Source of the DNA: an uncultured Clostridia bacterium
Lineage (GTDB): Bacteria; Bacillota; Clostridia; Oscillospirales; CAG-272
Length of the DNA stretch: 6,335 nt
Direction of reading: 5' to 3'
Assembly: GCA_904501765.1 (NCBI GenBank)
Contig: CAJGCM010000124.1
Location: forward strand, 1-6,335
Part shown: positions 1-6,335 of the stretch, piece by piece
How positions within the stretch are numbered: the first letter of the stretch is position 1
How the letters are laid out: each line of letters starts with the position of its first letter
Notes under the pieces: generated by a model
Seen by the model: the letters and a program-made list of their open reading frames with translations, nothing else
What the model was told of the DNA's origin: nothing
The model's database searches: none
Translations under genes and position numbers: made by a program

Positions 1-938
1 TCCTTATAGCTTTCCATGTCCTGCCGGTAGTACGTACTACCGTTAATTATCTGGTTGTTCGGCTCATACATTCCTCCGCCAAACTCAGAGTCTGAGGGTT
101 CACCATCGCTTTCTCCGGACGAGGGTTGACCGCCTCCGTTTTCCTTGGGAGCGTCGTCGGCGTCATCACCGGTGCCGTCGTCCATCCATTCCTCATCGTC
201 AATAGGGGCGAACTCCGCCACATAATCGGCGTGCTCGATAACGTTCCTATCCACTCTCGCAGGGTTGGTAAGGCCATCGTTCCACTTAACGAAATAATAT
301 CCGTCGTTTGCAACCGCAACAACGGCAGTGCCGGACTCTCCGTCTTCAATAAGCTGCTCCGCCTCTCCTACGATTACTCCGCCCTCGCCTGCTTCATAGG
401 TGACCTTGTAAGACGCCTTGATAACCTCGTCTGCAATGGTTGCAAACAGCTCGTCACCTCTCGGCAAAACGTCGTATTCGCTGAGAGCGTTTACTGTCAG
501 CATTCCACCGCTGAGGGTTGAGCATATAATAGAAGTTACCACAATGGCCTTCGATATTTCAAATTTTATGTGTTCTTTCGTAACGTTAGCCAAGGCTTTC
601 ATTGCGTCAGCACGCTGAATGCTCGCCATAAACGAGGTGTCGTTTTCAAATTCAACCATCGTGATAAGACGCTCTTCAAGTCCCATAGCGTCAATTCTCT
701 TGGCGTTTTTGAGAACAGTCGGATAAAAGCGCTTGTAATAGAAAAGCGCCCCGACTGCCGCCGATACCACCACAAGAACTGCAAGAGAGAGCCAGAAGCC
801 GCGGAACTCGGTGAACCAGGTGATAAGGGCCGAAATGAAGCCCACGCTAAGACCGATAGCTCCTCCGCAAAGAGCAGATTTGAGTATTGCCTCTGATTTA
901 AGCTTTGATATTTGTTGTTTAAAGATATTATTACTCAT
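1..938 (-). CDS. Three-helix membrane protein with extracellular InlB-B-repeat-like domain (3' end beyond window)
   Basis: Read on the minus strand, this frame opens with ATG at 938-936 and runs 312 codons to the left edge without a stop, so only the N-terminal part is present. Residues 1-20 are Lys-rich and probably cytoplasmic. Hydrophobic segments at about 21-41, 48-68 and 129-151 look like transmembrane helices. The segment between helices 2 and 3 is basic (YKRFYP, KNAKRID, KEHIKFEISK), so the positive-inside rule puts it in the cytoplasm and everything after 151 outside. Residues about 177-244 resemble a single InlB B-repeat/Flg_new-type domain: a YKVTYEAGEGG start, a central GYYFVKWNDG (213-222), then NPARVDRNV and a final VAEFA strand. 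Residues 245-289 form an acidic Gly/Pro/Ser-rich linker, followed by NGSTYYR. The segment RIDAMGLEERLITM (81-94) vaguely recalls DUF4175-type membrane proteins; this is from memory and unverified. The start is supported by a good ribosome binding site. No enzymatic motif is visible; function is unknown, probably at the envelope. Confidence 0.85.
   Translation of the reverse strand, partial: MSNNIFKQQISKLKSEAILKSALCGGAIGLSVGFISALITWFTEFRGFWLSLAVLVVVSAAVGALFYYKRFYPTVLKNAKRIDAMGLEERLITMVEFENDTSFMASIQRADAMKALANVTKEHIKFEISKAIVVTSIICSTLSGGMLTVNALSEYDVLPRGDELFATIADEVIKASYKVTYEAGEGGVIVGEAEQLIEDGESGTAVVAVANDGYYFVKWNDGLTNPARVDRNVIEHADYVAEFAPIDDEEWMDDGTGDDADDAPKENGGGQPSSGESDGEPSDSEFGGGMYEPNNQIINGSTYYRQDMESYK
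25..42. repeat. Perfect 18-base palindrome inside the membrane-protein gene
   Basis: CGGTAGTAC (25-33) is followed directly by its exact reverse complement GTACTACCG (34-42), with no spacer. It lies in the coding sequence and specifies the N-G-S-T-Y-Y-R stretch just after the acidic linker. By simple base-composition reasoning a spacerless 9+9 palindrome is expected only a few times per hundred windows of this length. With no loop it cannot form a good RNA hairpin, and a DNA-binding site would be unusual this deep in a gene. Coincidental codon choice over ST-YY codons is the simplest explanation. Confidence 0.6.
207..410 (-). other. InlB-B-repeat-like domain coding segment
   Basis: This segment encodes residues about 177-244 of the membrane protein. 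The pattern is an opening beta strand (YKVTYEAGEGG), a Gly and a Gln at spaced positions (G191, Q195), a V-rich strand (TAVVAVANDGYYF), a Trp followed by N-D-G (W219-G222), then NPARVDRNV and a closing strand ending in VAEFA. That order matches the beta-grasp-like InlB B-repeat/Flg_new families seen in Gram-positive surface proteins, which often occur beside leucine-rich repeats or as spacer domains. Only one copy is present before the acidic linker; further copies past the window edge cannot be excluded. The assignment comes from pattern recognition, not a profile search. Confidence 0.7.
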
Positions 939-950
939 ATTCTTTCCTTC
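939..950 (-). promoter_or_regulatory. Ribosome binding site of the membrane-protein gene
   Basis: On the minus strand the bases immediately before the ATG read GAAGGAAAGAAT. The AAGGA core (949-945) is complementary to the anti-Shine-Dalgarno end of 16S rRNA and sits 6 bases before the start codon. This spacing decides the start at 938 for a gene that otherwise has no visible end. Confidence 0.75.
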
Positions 951-951
951 A

Positions 952-975
952 GGATAGAATTATAGGTTGCTATCC
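952..975. repeat. Short inverted repeat bracketing the TATAAT box
   Basis: GGATAG (952-957) and CTATCC (970-975) are exact inverted copies separated by 12 bases, and the candidate -10 box lies between them. The arrangement would fit a small operator, or a hairpin in the leader of a read-through transcript. Six-base inverted repeats at such spacing are common by chance in a region this size, so the biological claim is weak. Confidence 0.25.
959..964 (-). promoter_or_regulatory. Candidate -10 box (TATAAT) for the membrane-protein gene
   Basis: The minus strand carries a perfect TATAAT here, 20 bases upstream of the ATG. It would give a 5' leader of roughly 14 bases that still contains the ribosome binding site. 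No good -35 hexamer lies 16-18 bases upstream (the bases there read close to GCGCAATT) and there is no extended -10 TG, so the promoter would be weak or need an activator. A chance match in AT-rich spacer DNA is possible. Confidence 0.35.
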
Positions 976-1012
976 CGATAAATTGCGCTATTTCGCACAT
1001 TTTTTCATTTTT

Positions 1013-1039
1013 GCGAAGGGCGGGCACGCCGCCCTCCGT
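1013..1039. terminator. GC-rich intergenic stem-loop, possible terminator
   Basis: GGGCGG (1018-1023) pairs perfectly with CCGCCC (1029-1034) around a 5-base loop. An A-T pair (1017/1035) and, past one mismatch, G-C, C-G and G-T pairs extend it to 1013/1039. It begins about 25 bases after the stop codon of the BspA-like gene, where a terminator is expected. On the minus strand, however, the stem is followed by TTCGCAAAAATG rather than a U-tract, so intrinsic termination of the BspA-like transcript would be poor. On the plus strand it is followed by a T-rich run (CTTTTGTTTTAACGTTTTT), so it would work best against antisense transcription. It may instead protect the 3' end of the BspA-like message. 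Confidence 0.4.
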
Positions 1040-1060
1040 CTTTTGTTTTAACGTTTTTAA

Positions 1061-4000
1061 TTAATCGTCTACTGCAACGGGCGCCTTTGAGGGGTTCGTG
1101 AATATTACGTTGCCCGCAGGGTCTTCAACGGTGCTGACTATGCCACAACTCTCGGCTCTGATTATCTTGTTGCCGTCCTTGTCATAGATAGTAGCAGTCC
1201 AAAGGTTTTGGTTTGCATATTTAAGGAACTCAACAATATCCTCATAGGTGCTGCCGTCAAAATAGATAACCGCATCTGAGCCTAAGGACTTAAGGTATTT
1301 ATCGTAACGGCCAACATAGGTATCGTAATCGGTGAGATCCAAAGTAAGCTTTTCAATATGGAATTCCCTCACACCTGCGCCGTAAAGACTCGAAAGAAGG
1401 CTGATTACAGTACCGTTAAATTCTTTTATGGTTACCGCTCCCGTAAAGCTATCGCAGCCTACAAACCAATTTTTGAAATGCTTGCCGTCGCCTAAGGTAG
1501 TATTGAAGATATCTGCCGCATTAAATCCGTTCATAGTCAAGCCGGTAAGACTCTTGCAGTTCTCGAATACGCCCTCACCGTATGCATAGTCAACCCGAGG
1601 AAGAACAGCGTTTATGATACCTGTTCCTGCAAAGGTATATGCGGGAAGCGCATATTCAAGATAATCTTTGACGCTTGCCGCTTTTACAAAAGCATCCAAA
1701 GCATCAGCCTCGGTGCCCTTAAACATCGTGGGAAGCACGACCTCTTTGAGAGATACGCAGCCCGCAAAGGTATGAGTACCCATAGTAAGGAAGGTTCCTC
1801 TTTCCTCAAAGGAAACGTTTGAAAGCGACCTGCAGTCGGAGAATACTCCCTTGCCAATGGCGCTAACGGTTGCGGGAACGGTTACGTTATTAAGTGAACC
1901 AGACGCCGCAAATGCGTAATCACCGATATACTCGACACTCGCCGGGATTACAACCGTTGTAATTCCCGAATTTTTAAAGGCGTTATTGCCTATCGCTGTA
2001 ATTCCATCTTCAATGGTTACGGAGGTAAGGCTGGTACAACCCATAAATACGCCCTCTTCTATCACGCCGAATCTTGCGGGGATAGTGATAGAGGTAATTG
2101 CGTTGCCTGCGAAGGCTCCTGCCTTAGCGCTTCTGACACCGCTGTCGATTACGTAGTCGCCCGATGCGCCGTATACGCCGTAGATTGCGTACTTATCAAT
2201 ATCGTAGAGCGTCGCCATATTGCCGCTCTTTTCAAGGATGAACATATCATTCTCGTCGCCAAGGGAAATTTTCGAGGCATCAAGTCCCGCATAGGGATTT
2301 CCGCCAATAGCTACTACCGTAGAAGGAATGTAGGCGCTGTCAAGGTTGGTGCAAAGACCAAACGCCATAACGCCCATATCGGTAAGCCCCTCGGTAACGG
2401 GCGCACTTTCAAGAGACGGACAGTTATAGAAGGCGTAATCGCCAATGCTCTTTGCAACACTGAGATGCTCGAAGGATGTAAGCCTTGCGCAGTTTTCAAA
2501 TGCGCTCTCGCCAACAGTCTTAATCTCAGCAGGATAAAGAGTATCTGTAAGAGTTACCGTCTTAAGTCCGCTGTTCTCAAATGCGCTCTTACCAATAGAG
2601 GAGAAATGGTTGGGCATAAGAAGGGTTTCAAGCGACGTTGTGTCCTTGAACACCGCCTCACCGATTCCTGAAAGCTTACTATTGCTTGTGAAGGATACAC
2701 TCTTAAGCTTTGCGGCATTCTCAAAGGCAGATTCACCAACTGTGGTTACGGTAGCGGGTATTTGAAGATTTTCTATACCCGAGCCATAGAATGCGCGATA
2801 GCTTATGGTGCGAAGCGCTGTGGGAAGCTTTACAGACGCAAGAGCCTTCGTGTTATAGAAGACCTCCTGATTGATTGACGAAATGCTCGTTGATTCAAGG
2901 TCAACAGTCTTAAGGGATTCGCAGCCGTAGAACGCATAGTTGCCTATCGAAGCAATGGTATTAGGAAGATTTATGCTCTCAAGACTTGCGCAGTGAATAA
3001 ACGCCATATCGCCTATATCGGAAAGTCTCGACCCTTTTGCGAACTCTACCGTCTTCAGGTTTCCGAATCCGATAAAGACACCGCCTTTTTCGATTTTGGT
3101 AACGGTAGAAGGGATTTTAATGCTGACAACCTTATTGGATGCAAAACTACCGCCGGTGGTATAGGCTGTACTGTAAGTAAAATAATTTATAGTCCGAAGA
3201 CCTTCTTGGAGATTTATTGTTTCGAGATTGATACATCCCACAATACTACCCTTCGGAGTTTCCACAATCTTTGAGCCAAGAGTAAGTGTTTTTAACGACT
3301 GGCAATTGTAGAACGCCTGAGTTCCGAGTGACGTTACACTGTCAGGAATATCAACTGTTACTATAGTGGAATACTGGAATGCGTTGGCGCCGATTGTCTT
3401 GAGCTTGCTTGATGCGGTATCGTCAAAGATAACGGAACCAATATTTGCTCTCGTAAATACGCCACTTCCAAGCTCTGTTACAGTAGAAGAAATCGAAATA
3501 GAGCTTATAGTTGTATACTCAAAGGCATTCTTTCCGATTTTGGTGACGCCCTTGGGTATAACCAGATTGCCGAGTATCACGCCGCCGAATGCGTAGTCAC
3601 TGATTGCAGTAACGGTAGAGGGGATAACGTAGCTCCTCATATCCGCACCCGAATCAACGTAATAAATGTTGGTTTTTGCCTTATCGTAAATTACGTTGTT
3701 TTCCTTAACGAGTGTTTCATGGTCAGCGGGAATATTAACCTTAAGCTTCCCGTGGTTAGCAATCTTAAGTATCTGGTCTGCTCCTATTTTCGGGTTAAGG
3801 AAGGTAACCTCCTCAAGCCCTGCAAGGTTATGGAAGGAGCCGGACGATGCAGAATACGACTGTGTGGAATAAGTGACGTTTGCAAGGTTTTTAACGTTCT
3901 TTGGCAGAATGATGGTCTTTAAGTTTTTAGAGCCGACGAACACCTTGTTAAAGGTAGTAAGCTTAGTTAATGCAGAAAGATCTGCGCTTGTTAAGCCTGT

Positions 4001-6335
4001 TCTTGCAAAAGCGTTATCACTAAGAGTTGTGACCTTTTTAAATTCGGAGAAATCAAATTCGGTAAGCTTTGAGCAGCCGTCGAATGCGCCCGTGCCGATA
4101 GAGGTAACGTTTGCCGCAATAGCGCTGAGGTCAAGCTCCTCAAGGGATTCGCATCCTCTTAATACGTAGTTGGGAATTCCGGTAAGAGGGCTTCCCTCTT
4201 CTACTTTAAAGGAAGTGAGCTTTTTGCAATCCTCGAACGCATTCGCACCCAGCTGTCCACTTCCTATGTTTTTAGAAATAACAACCGAGGTAATAGCCGT
4301 ACCGGAAAAGGCTCCGGAGCCTATCTTCGTAATACCGCTGTGGATATTGACGTCGGAAAGCCCTTTGCAGTAATAGAACGCACTGGAGCCAATCTGAGTT
4401 ACGTGCTCGGGAATCACGAACTTTTTAAGAACCTCATTCGTTCCGCTTTCCATAAAGAAGGTGTGATTGGGAATTGTGGTAATCTCGGCGGCAAACGTCA
4501 AATTTGCCTCGGCAAGGTAGGGGTTGTTGATAAAGGCGTGAGTAGAAATACCGCCGATATCAAGGGTAATACTCCTTGCACGGGAGTAGTTGAACGCATA
4601 CTGCGCAAGAATTACACCTTTTGCATCGGGATTTATGTTGATGTCGATAGGACTCTTAGCTCTGCTTATAAACGCCGAGCTGCAGATTGAACCCAGGTGA
4701 GAGGGAAGATTTATTTTGGTTATTGCGCTCTTATCTCCGCCTATTGCGGCATAGGGATAGTTTTTATAGGAGGAGGCAACGTTCGTAAGGTTTCCGATGG
4801 AAAGGAGAGGTGTACCGTACTCCTCGTCGCTTCCCTTCTCGTACTCGTCGAAGGTGACGGTTTTAAGAGCGGTACAGTTGTTGAATGCTAAGGAAGCAAC
4901 CAGGCGAACAGAGGTAGGAATCTTGACTTCGTAAGTAGGCGTATCTCCGTTATACACACCGACATTAGCTGTGGGACAGAAGAGAAGCACCGACTTGTCG
5001 GCATTGTAAAGAACGCCGTCAAGAGAGGAATACTGAGGTGTAATACCGGATACTGCATCGTTTGTAACGTTGACCTCTGCAAGAGATACGTCGTTTGCAA
5101 ACACGTCCCTTGCAAGAGATGGAACATTATCCACAAGTATCTGCCAGCTCGACGTGGGGGCATCGTAAACAGGATTGCCTGCCGCATCATTCTCTGCTCC
5201 GACTGTACCTGTCGCAAGAGTAACTCTTGCAGGAAGCGTAATCTTTGTAAGATTCTTAAGGTTTGCGAAAGCGTACTGCGCTATATTAAGGTAATCGGTT
5301 CCTTCTGTTTCAAAGACTACCTCTGTAAGAAGGCTTGTGTAGCCTGTGCTCATTGCGAATGCGTATTCGCCAATCGCTGTCACGGTATTGGGAATAATTA
5401 AATTCTGAAGAGAGCCGCAGTTGTAGAAGGCAACGTCGTGAATAACCGTAAGAGATGAATCAACACTCACTACTCCACCGACGTTGGTAACGGTACCAAA
5501 GTTGACAGTCTTAAGAGAAGAACAGCCATAGAAGGTGTATTTTCCGATTTGCGCCGTGGTTTTCGGAAGATCAACCTCTTTAAGATTGAAGCAGCCTGCG
5601 AATGCTCCGGAGCTTACTGTCGCCGTAGCATCGGGGTCAACGACACCGATTACGAGAGCGGAATCACAGTTAAATGTTACAGCCTCAAGCCACTTGCAGT
5701 TATAAAATGCGCCCGCTCCGATTACCTGAACCTTTGTGGGAACCACGAAGGAGGTAAAGCGGCAGCCGGAAAAGGCATAATTACCGATAGACGTTGTATA
5801 AGAAGGAAGACGGAAGGTGTCTGAAAGCTTCACACAGCCATTGAAGGCATAGTTGCCAACCGTAAGAGCCGTTCCCGTCGAATCAAATACGAGATTGGTA
5901 AGATTAGCGCAGTTCGCAAAGGCGGAATCGTCTATTTTGGTAACGGTTTTGGGAATTGTAACGCTTACAAGATAGGGGTTATTCGAGAACGCTGCGCCGC
6001 CTATGGTCGTAAGGGTTGAGGGAAGGTTGTTTACCACGCCGCCAAGAGTATTCGCAAGTCCCTTGGGATAGAAGAGAAGCTCTGTAACTACGTTAGAGCC
6101 GGTAACCTTCTTATAAAGAATACCGTTTGCGTCGTTCATATAGCTCTCGTTAGTATCGTTAACAAGAATTTCAGTCAGGTTTTCGCATCCGTCGAAGGCG
6201 GAGGACCTGAACTCATTAAGATGATCGGGAAGCGTGATTGACGTAAGCTTATGGCAGTTATAGAACGCATAATCCTCAATGTCAACGGTGGTTGCGCCAC
6301 CGGGCTTGAAATTCACCGCAGAAAGAAGGGCGCAA
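1061..6335 (-). CDS. Giant BspA-like leucine-rich-repeat surface protein (5' end beyond window)
   Basis: The stop codon is TAA at 1063-1061. The frame stays open to the right edge, giving 1757 codons here. A GTG at 6316 is not the true start: codons just upstream read C-A-L-L-S-A and complete another repeat of the same type. Residue numbers below count that GTG codon as 1. About 55 tandem LRR_5/BspA repeats fit a consensus near L-x-x-V-x-IP-x-x-V-x-x-IG-x-x-AF-x-x-C. BspA-family proteins are exported and act in adhesion, coaggregation or host-protein binding; that role here is inferred from the family. Four 'DGVLYN'-like islands interrupt the array, at about 54-86, 429-470, 870-903 and 1356-1392. 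Three Tyr/Ser/Gly-rich loops occur near 517-530, 816-828 and 1048-1058. Residues 1649-1751 form a non-repeat cap with an IYFDGSTYEDIVEFL stretch and a Trp (NLWTATIYDKDG). There is no LPxTG motif, C-terminal helix, SLH domain or dockerin, and the signal peptide would be outside the window. The gene ends 122 bases before the next gene on the same strand. Confidence 0.93.
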   Translation of the reverse strand, partial: CALLSAVNFKPGGATTVDIEDYAFYNCHKLTSITLPDHLNEFRSSAFDGCENLTEILVNDTNESYMNDANGILYKKVTGSNVVTELLFYPKGLANTLGGVVNNLPSTLTTIGGAAFSNNPYLVSVTIPKTVTKIDDSAFANCANLTNLVFDSTGTALTVGNYAFNGCVKLSDTFRLPSYTTSIGNYAFSGCRFTSFVVPTKVQVIGAGAFYNCKWLEAVTFNCDSALVIGVVDPDATATVSSGAFAGCFNLKEVDLPKTTAQIGKYTFYGCSSLKTVNFGTVTNVGGVVSVDSSLTVIHDVAFYNCGSLQNLIIPNTVTAIGEYAFAMSTGYTSLLTEVVFETEGTDYLNIAQYAFANLKNLTKITLPARVTLATGTVGAENDAAGNPVYDAPTSSWQILVDNVPSLARDVFANDVSLAEVNVTNDAVSGITPQYSSLDGVLYNADKSVLLFCPTANVGVYNGDTPTYEVKIPTSVRLVASLAFNNCTALKTVTFDEYEKGSDEEYGTPLLSIGNLTNVASSYKNYPYAAIGGDKSAITKINLPSHLGSICSSAFISRAKSPIDININPDAKGVILAQYAFNYSRARSITLDIGGISTHAFINNPYLAEANLTFAAEITTIPNHTFFMESGTNEVLKKFVIPEHVTQIGSSAFYYCKGLSDVNIHSGITKIGSGAFSGTAITSVVISKNIGSGQLGANAFEDCKKLTSFKVEEGSPLTGIPNYVLRGCESLEELDLSAIAANVTSIGTGAFDGCSKLTEFDFSEFKKVTTLSDNAFARTGLTSADLSALTKLTTFNKVFVGSKNLKTIILPKNVKNLANVTYSTQSYSASSGSFHNLAGLEEVTFLNPKIGADQILKIANHGKLKVNIPADHETLVKENNVIYDKAKTNIYYVDSGADMRSYVIPSTVTAISDYAFGGVILGNLVIPKGVTKIGKNAFEYTTISSISISSTVTELGSGVFTRANIGSVIFDDTASSKLKTIGANAFQYSTIVTVDIPDSVTSLGTQAFYNCQSLKTLTLGSKIVETPKGSIVGCINLETINLQEGLRTINYFTYSTAYTTGGSFASNKVVSIKIPSTVTKIEKGGVFIGFGNLKTVEFAKGSRLSDIGDMAFIHCASLESINLPNTIASIGNYAFYGCESLKTVDLESTSISSINQEVFYNTKALASVKLPTALRTISYRAFYGSGIENLQIPATVTTVGESAFENAAKLKSVSFTSNSKLSGIGEAVFKDTTSLETLLMPNHFSSIGKSAFENSGLKTVTLTDTLYPAEIKTVGESAFENCARLTSFEHLSVAKSIGDYAFYNCPSLESAPVTEGLTDMGVMAFGLCTNLDSAYIPSTVVAIGGNPYAGLDASKISLGDENDMFILEKSGNMATLYDIDKYAIYGVYGASGDYVIDSGVRSAKAGAFAGNAITSITIPARFGVIEEGVFMGCTSLTSVTIEDGITAIGNNAFKNSGITTVVIPASVEYIGDYAFAASGSLNNVTVPATVSAIGKGVFSDCRSLSNVSFEERGTFLTMGTHTFAGCVSLKEVVLPTMFKGTEADALDAFVKAASVKDYLEYALPAYTFAGTGIINAVLPRVDYAYGEGVFENCKSLTGLTMNGFNAADIFNTTLGDGKHFKNWFVGCDSFTGAVTIKEFNGTVISLLSSLYGAGVREFHIEKLTLDLTDYDTYVGRYDKYLKSLGSDAVIYFDGSTYEDIVEFLKYANQNLWTATIYDKDGNKIIRAESCGIVSTVEDPAGNVIFTNPSKAPVAVDD
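1373..6335 (-). repeat. Array of about 55 LRR_5-type coding repeats
   Basis: Every 66-78 bases the minus-strand translation returns to the same pattern: a strand such as LTSVTIP, then V-x-x-IG, then AF-x-x-C or AF-x-x-[STN]. Clear examples are TSLTSVTIEDGITAIGNNAF, PSLESAPVTEGLTDMG and GSLNNVTVPATVSAIGKGVF. The DNA copies have diverged well past simple repetition, with synonymous changes in nearly every unit, so this is an old, selected protein repeat rather than recent slippage. The repeat count was made by eye and could be off by a few where units are degenerate (around residues 470-620 and 830-870, counted from the GTG at 6316). Confidence 0.9.

Noticed and set aside
47..349. Minus-strand open frame of 100 residues at 47-349
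   Set aside because: It is in a different frame of the same strand as the membrane-protein gene, and its translation is low-complexity and unlike any domain.
126..896. Plus-strand open frames at 126-521, 418-618 and 570-896
   Set aside because: They lie antisense to the 312-codon minus-strand frame, which has a good ribosome binding site, transmembrane helices and a recognisable domain. Their translations show no domain-like pattern.
5356..5371. GCGAAT-GCGT-ATTCGC tight hairpin
   Set aside because: It lies in codons for the conserved GEYAF stretch of a repeat and has only six pairs. Many AF-type units here give similar GC/AT motifs, so chance is sufficient.
2314..5824. Numerous 60-116 residue open frames within the BspA-like gene, on both strands
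   Set aside because: They are shadows of the repeat-coding frame. Their periodic Cys, Leu and Arg content mirrors the 66-78 base repeat, and none has a convincing ribosome binding site or domain.
6314..6316. GTG at 6316 as the start of the BspA-like protein
   Set aside because: The frame is open upstream, and the preceding codons (C-A-L-L-S-A) complete the usual repeat lead-in. No signal peptide follows the GTG, so it is an internal Val.
1061..6335. CRISPR array or tandem DNA satellite suggested by the strong periodicity
   Set aside because: The period is a multiple of three and the variation is concentrated at synonymous and loop positions. The repeats translate into LRR_5 units with no stops, so the periodicity is coding.

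Overview
The window holds two genes, both on the minus strand and both cut by a window edge, separated by a 122-base spacer. There are no RNA genes, CRISPR arrays, insertion sequences or enzyme genes that I can support. The contents point to a Gram-positive, Clostridia-like (Bacillota) gut or rumen bacterium: a very large BspA-type leucine-rich-repeat protein, a membrane protein with an InlB-like extracellular repeat, and an AAGGA-type ribosome binding site. That placement is an inference from protein families and general composition, not from a marker gene.

Positions 1061-6335 (minus) encode the last 1757 residues of a giant BspA-like surface protein. Its reading frame stays open through the right edge, so the true start, signal peptide and any N-terminal domain lie outside the window. 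About 55 LRR_5-type repeats of 22-26 residues fill almost all of it. They are interrupted by four 'LYN'-type beta islands and by three Tyr/Ser/Gly-rich loops. A cap of about 100 residues closes the protein, which has no recognisable C-terminal wall or membrane anchor.

Positions 939-1060 are the spacer. It contains a strong GC-rich stem-loop, further alternative small stems, a perfect TATAAT box facing the downstream gene, and a Shine-Dalgarno sequence.

Positions 1-938 (minus) encode the first 312 residues of a membrane protein. Two transmembrane helices, a basic cytoplasmic segment and a third helix lead to one extracellular InlB-B-repeat-like domain and an acidic, Gly/Pro/Ser-rich linker. 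This gene has no stop codon inside the window, so a simple start-to-stop ORF search misses it.

Both genes probably act at the cell envelope: a long repeat protein likely used for adhesion or recognition, next to a membrane-anchored protein with an exposed domain. Whether they are cotranscribed is unclear, because the spacer hairpin lacks a U-tract in the direction of the genes and a possible separate promoter precedes the second gene. I see no evidence for a wholly new biological system. The most interesting material is the internal architecture of the giant repeat protein and the membrane/InlB-like neighbour.
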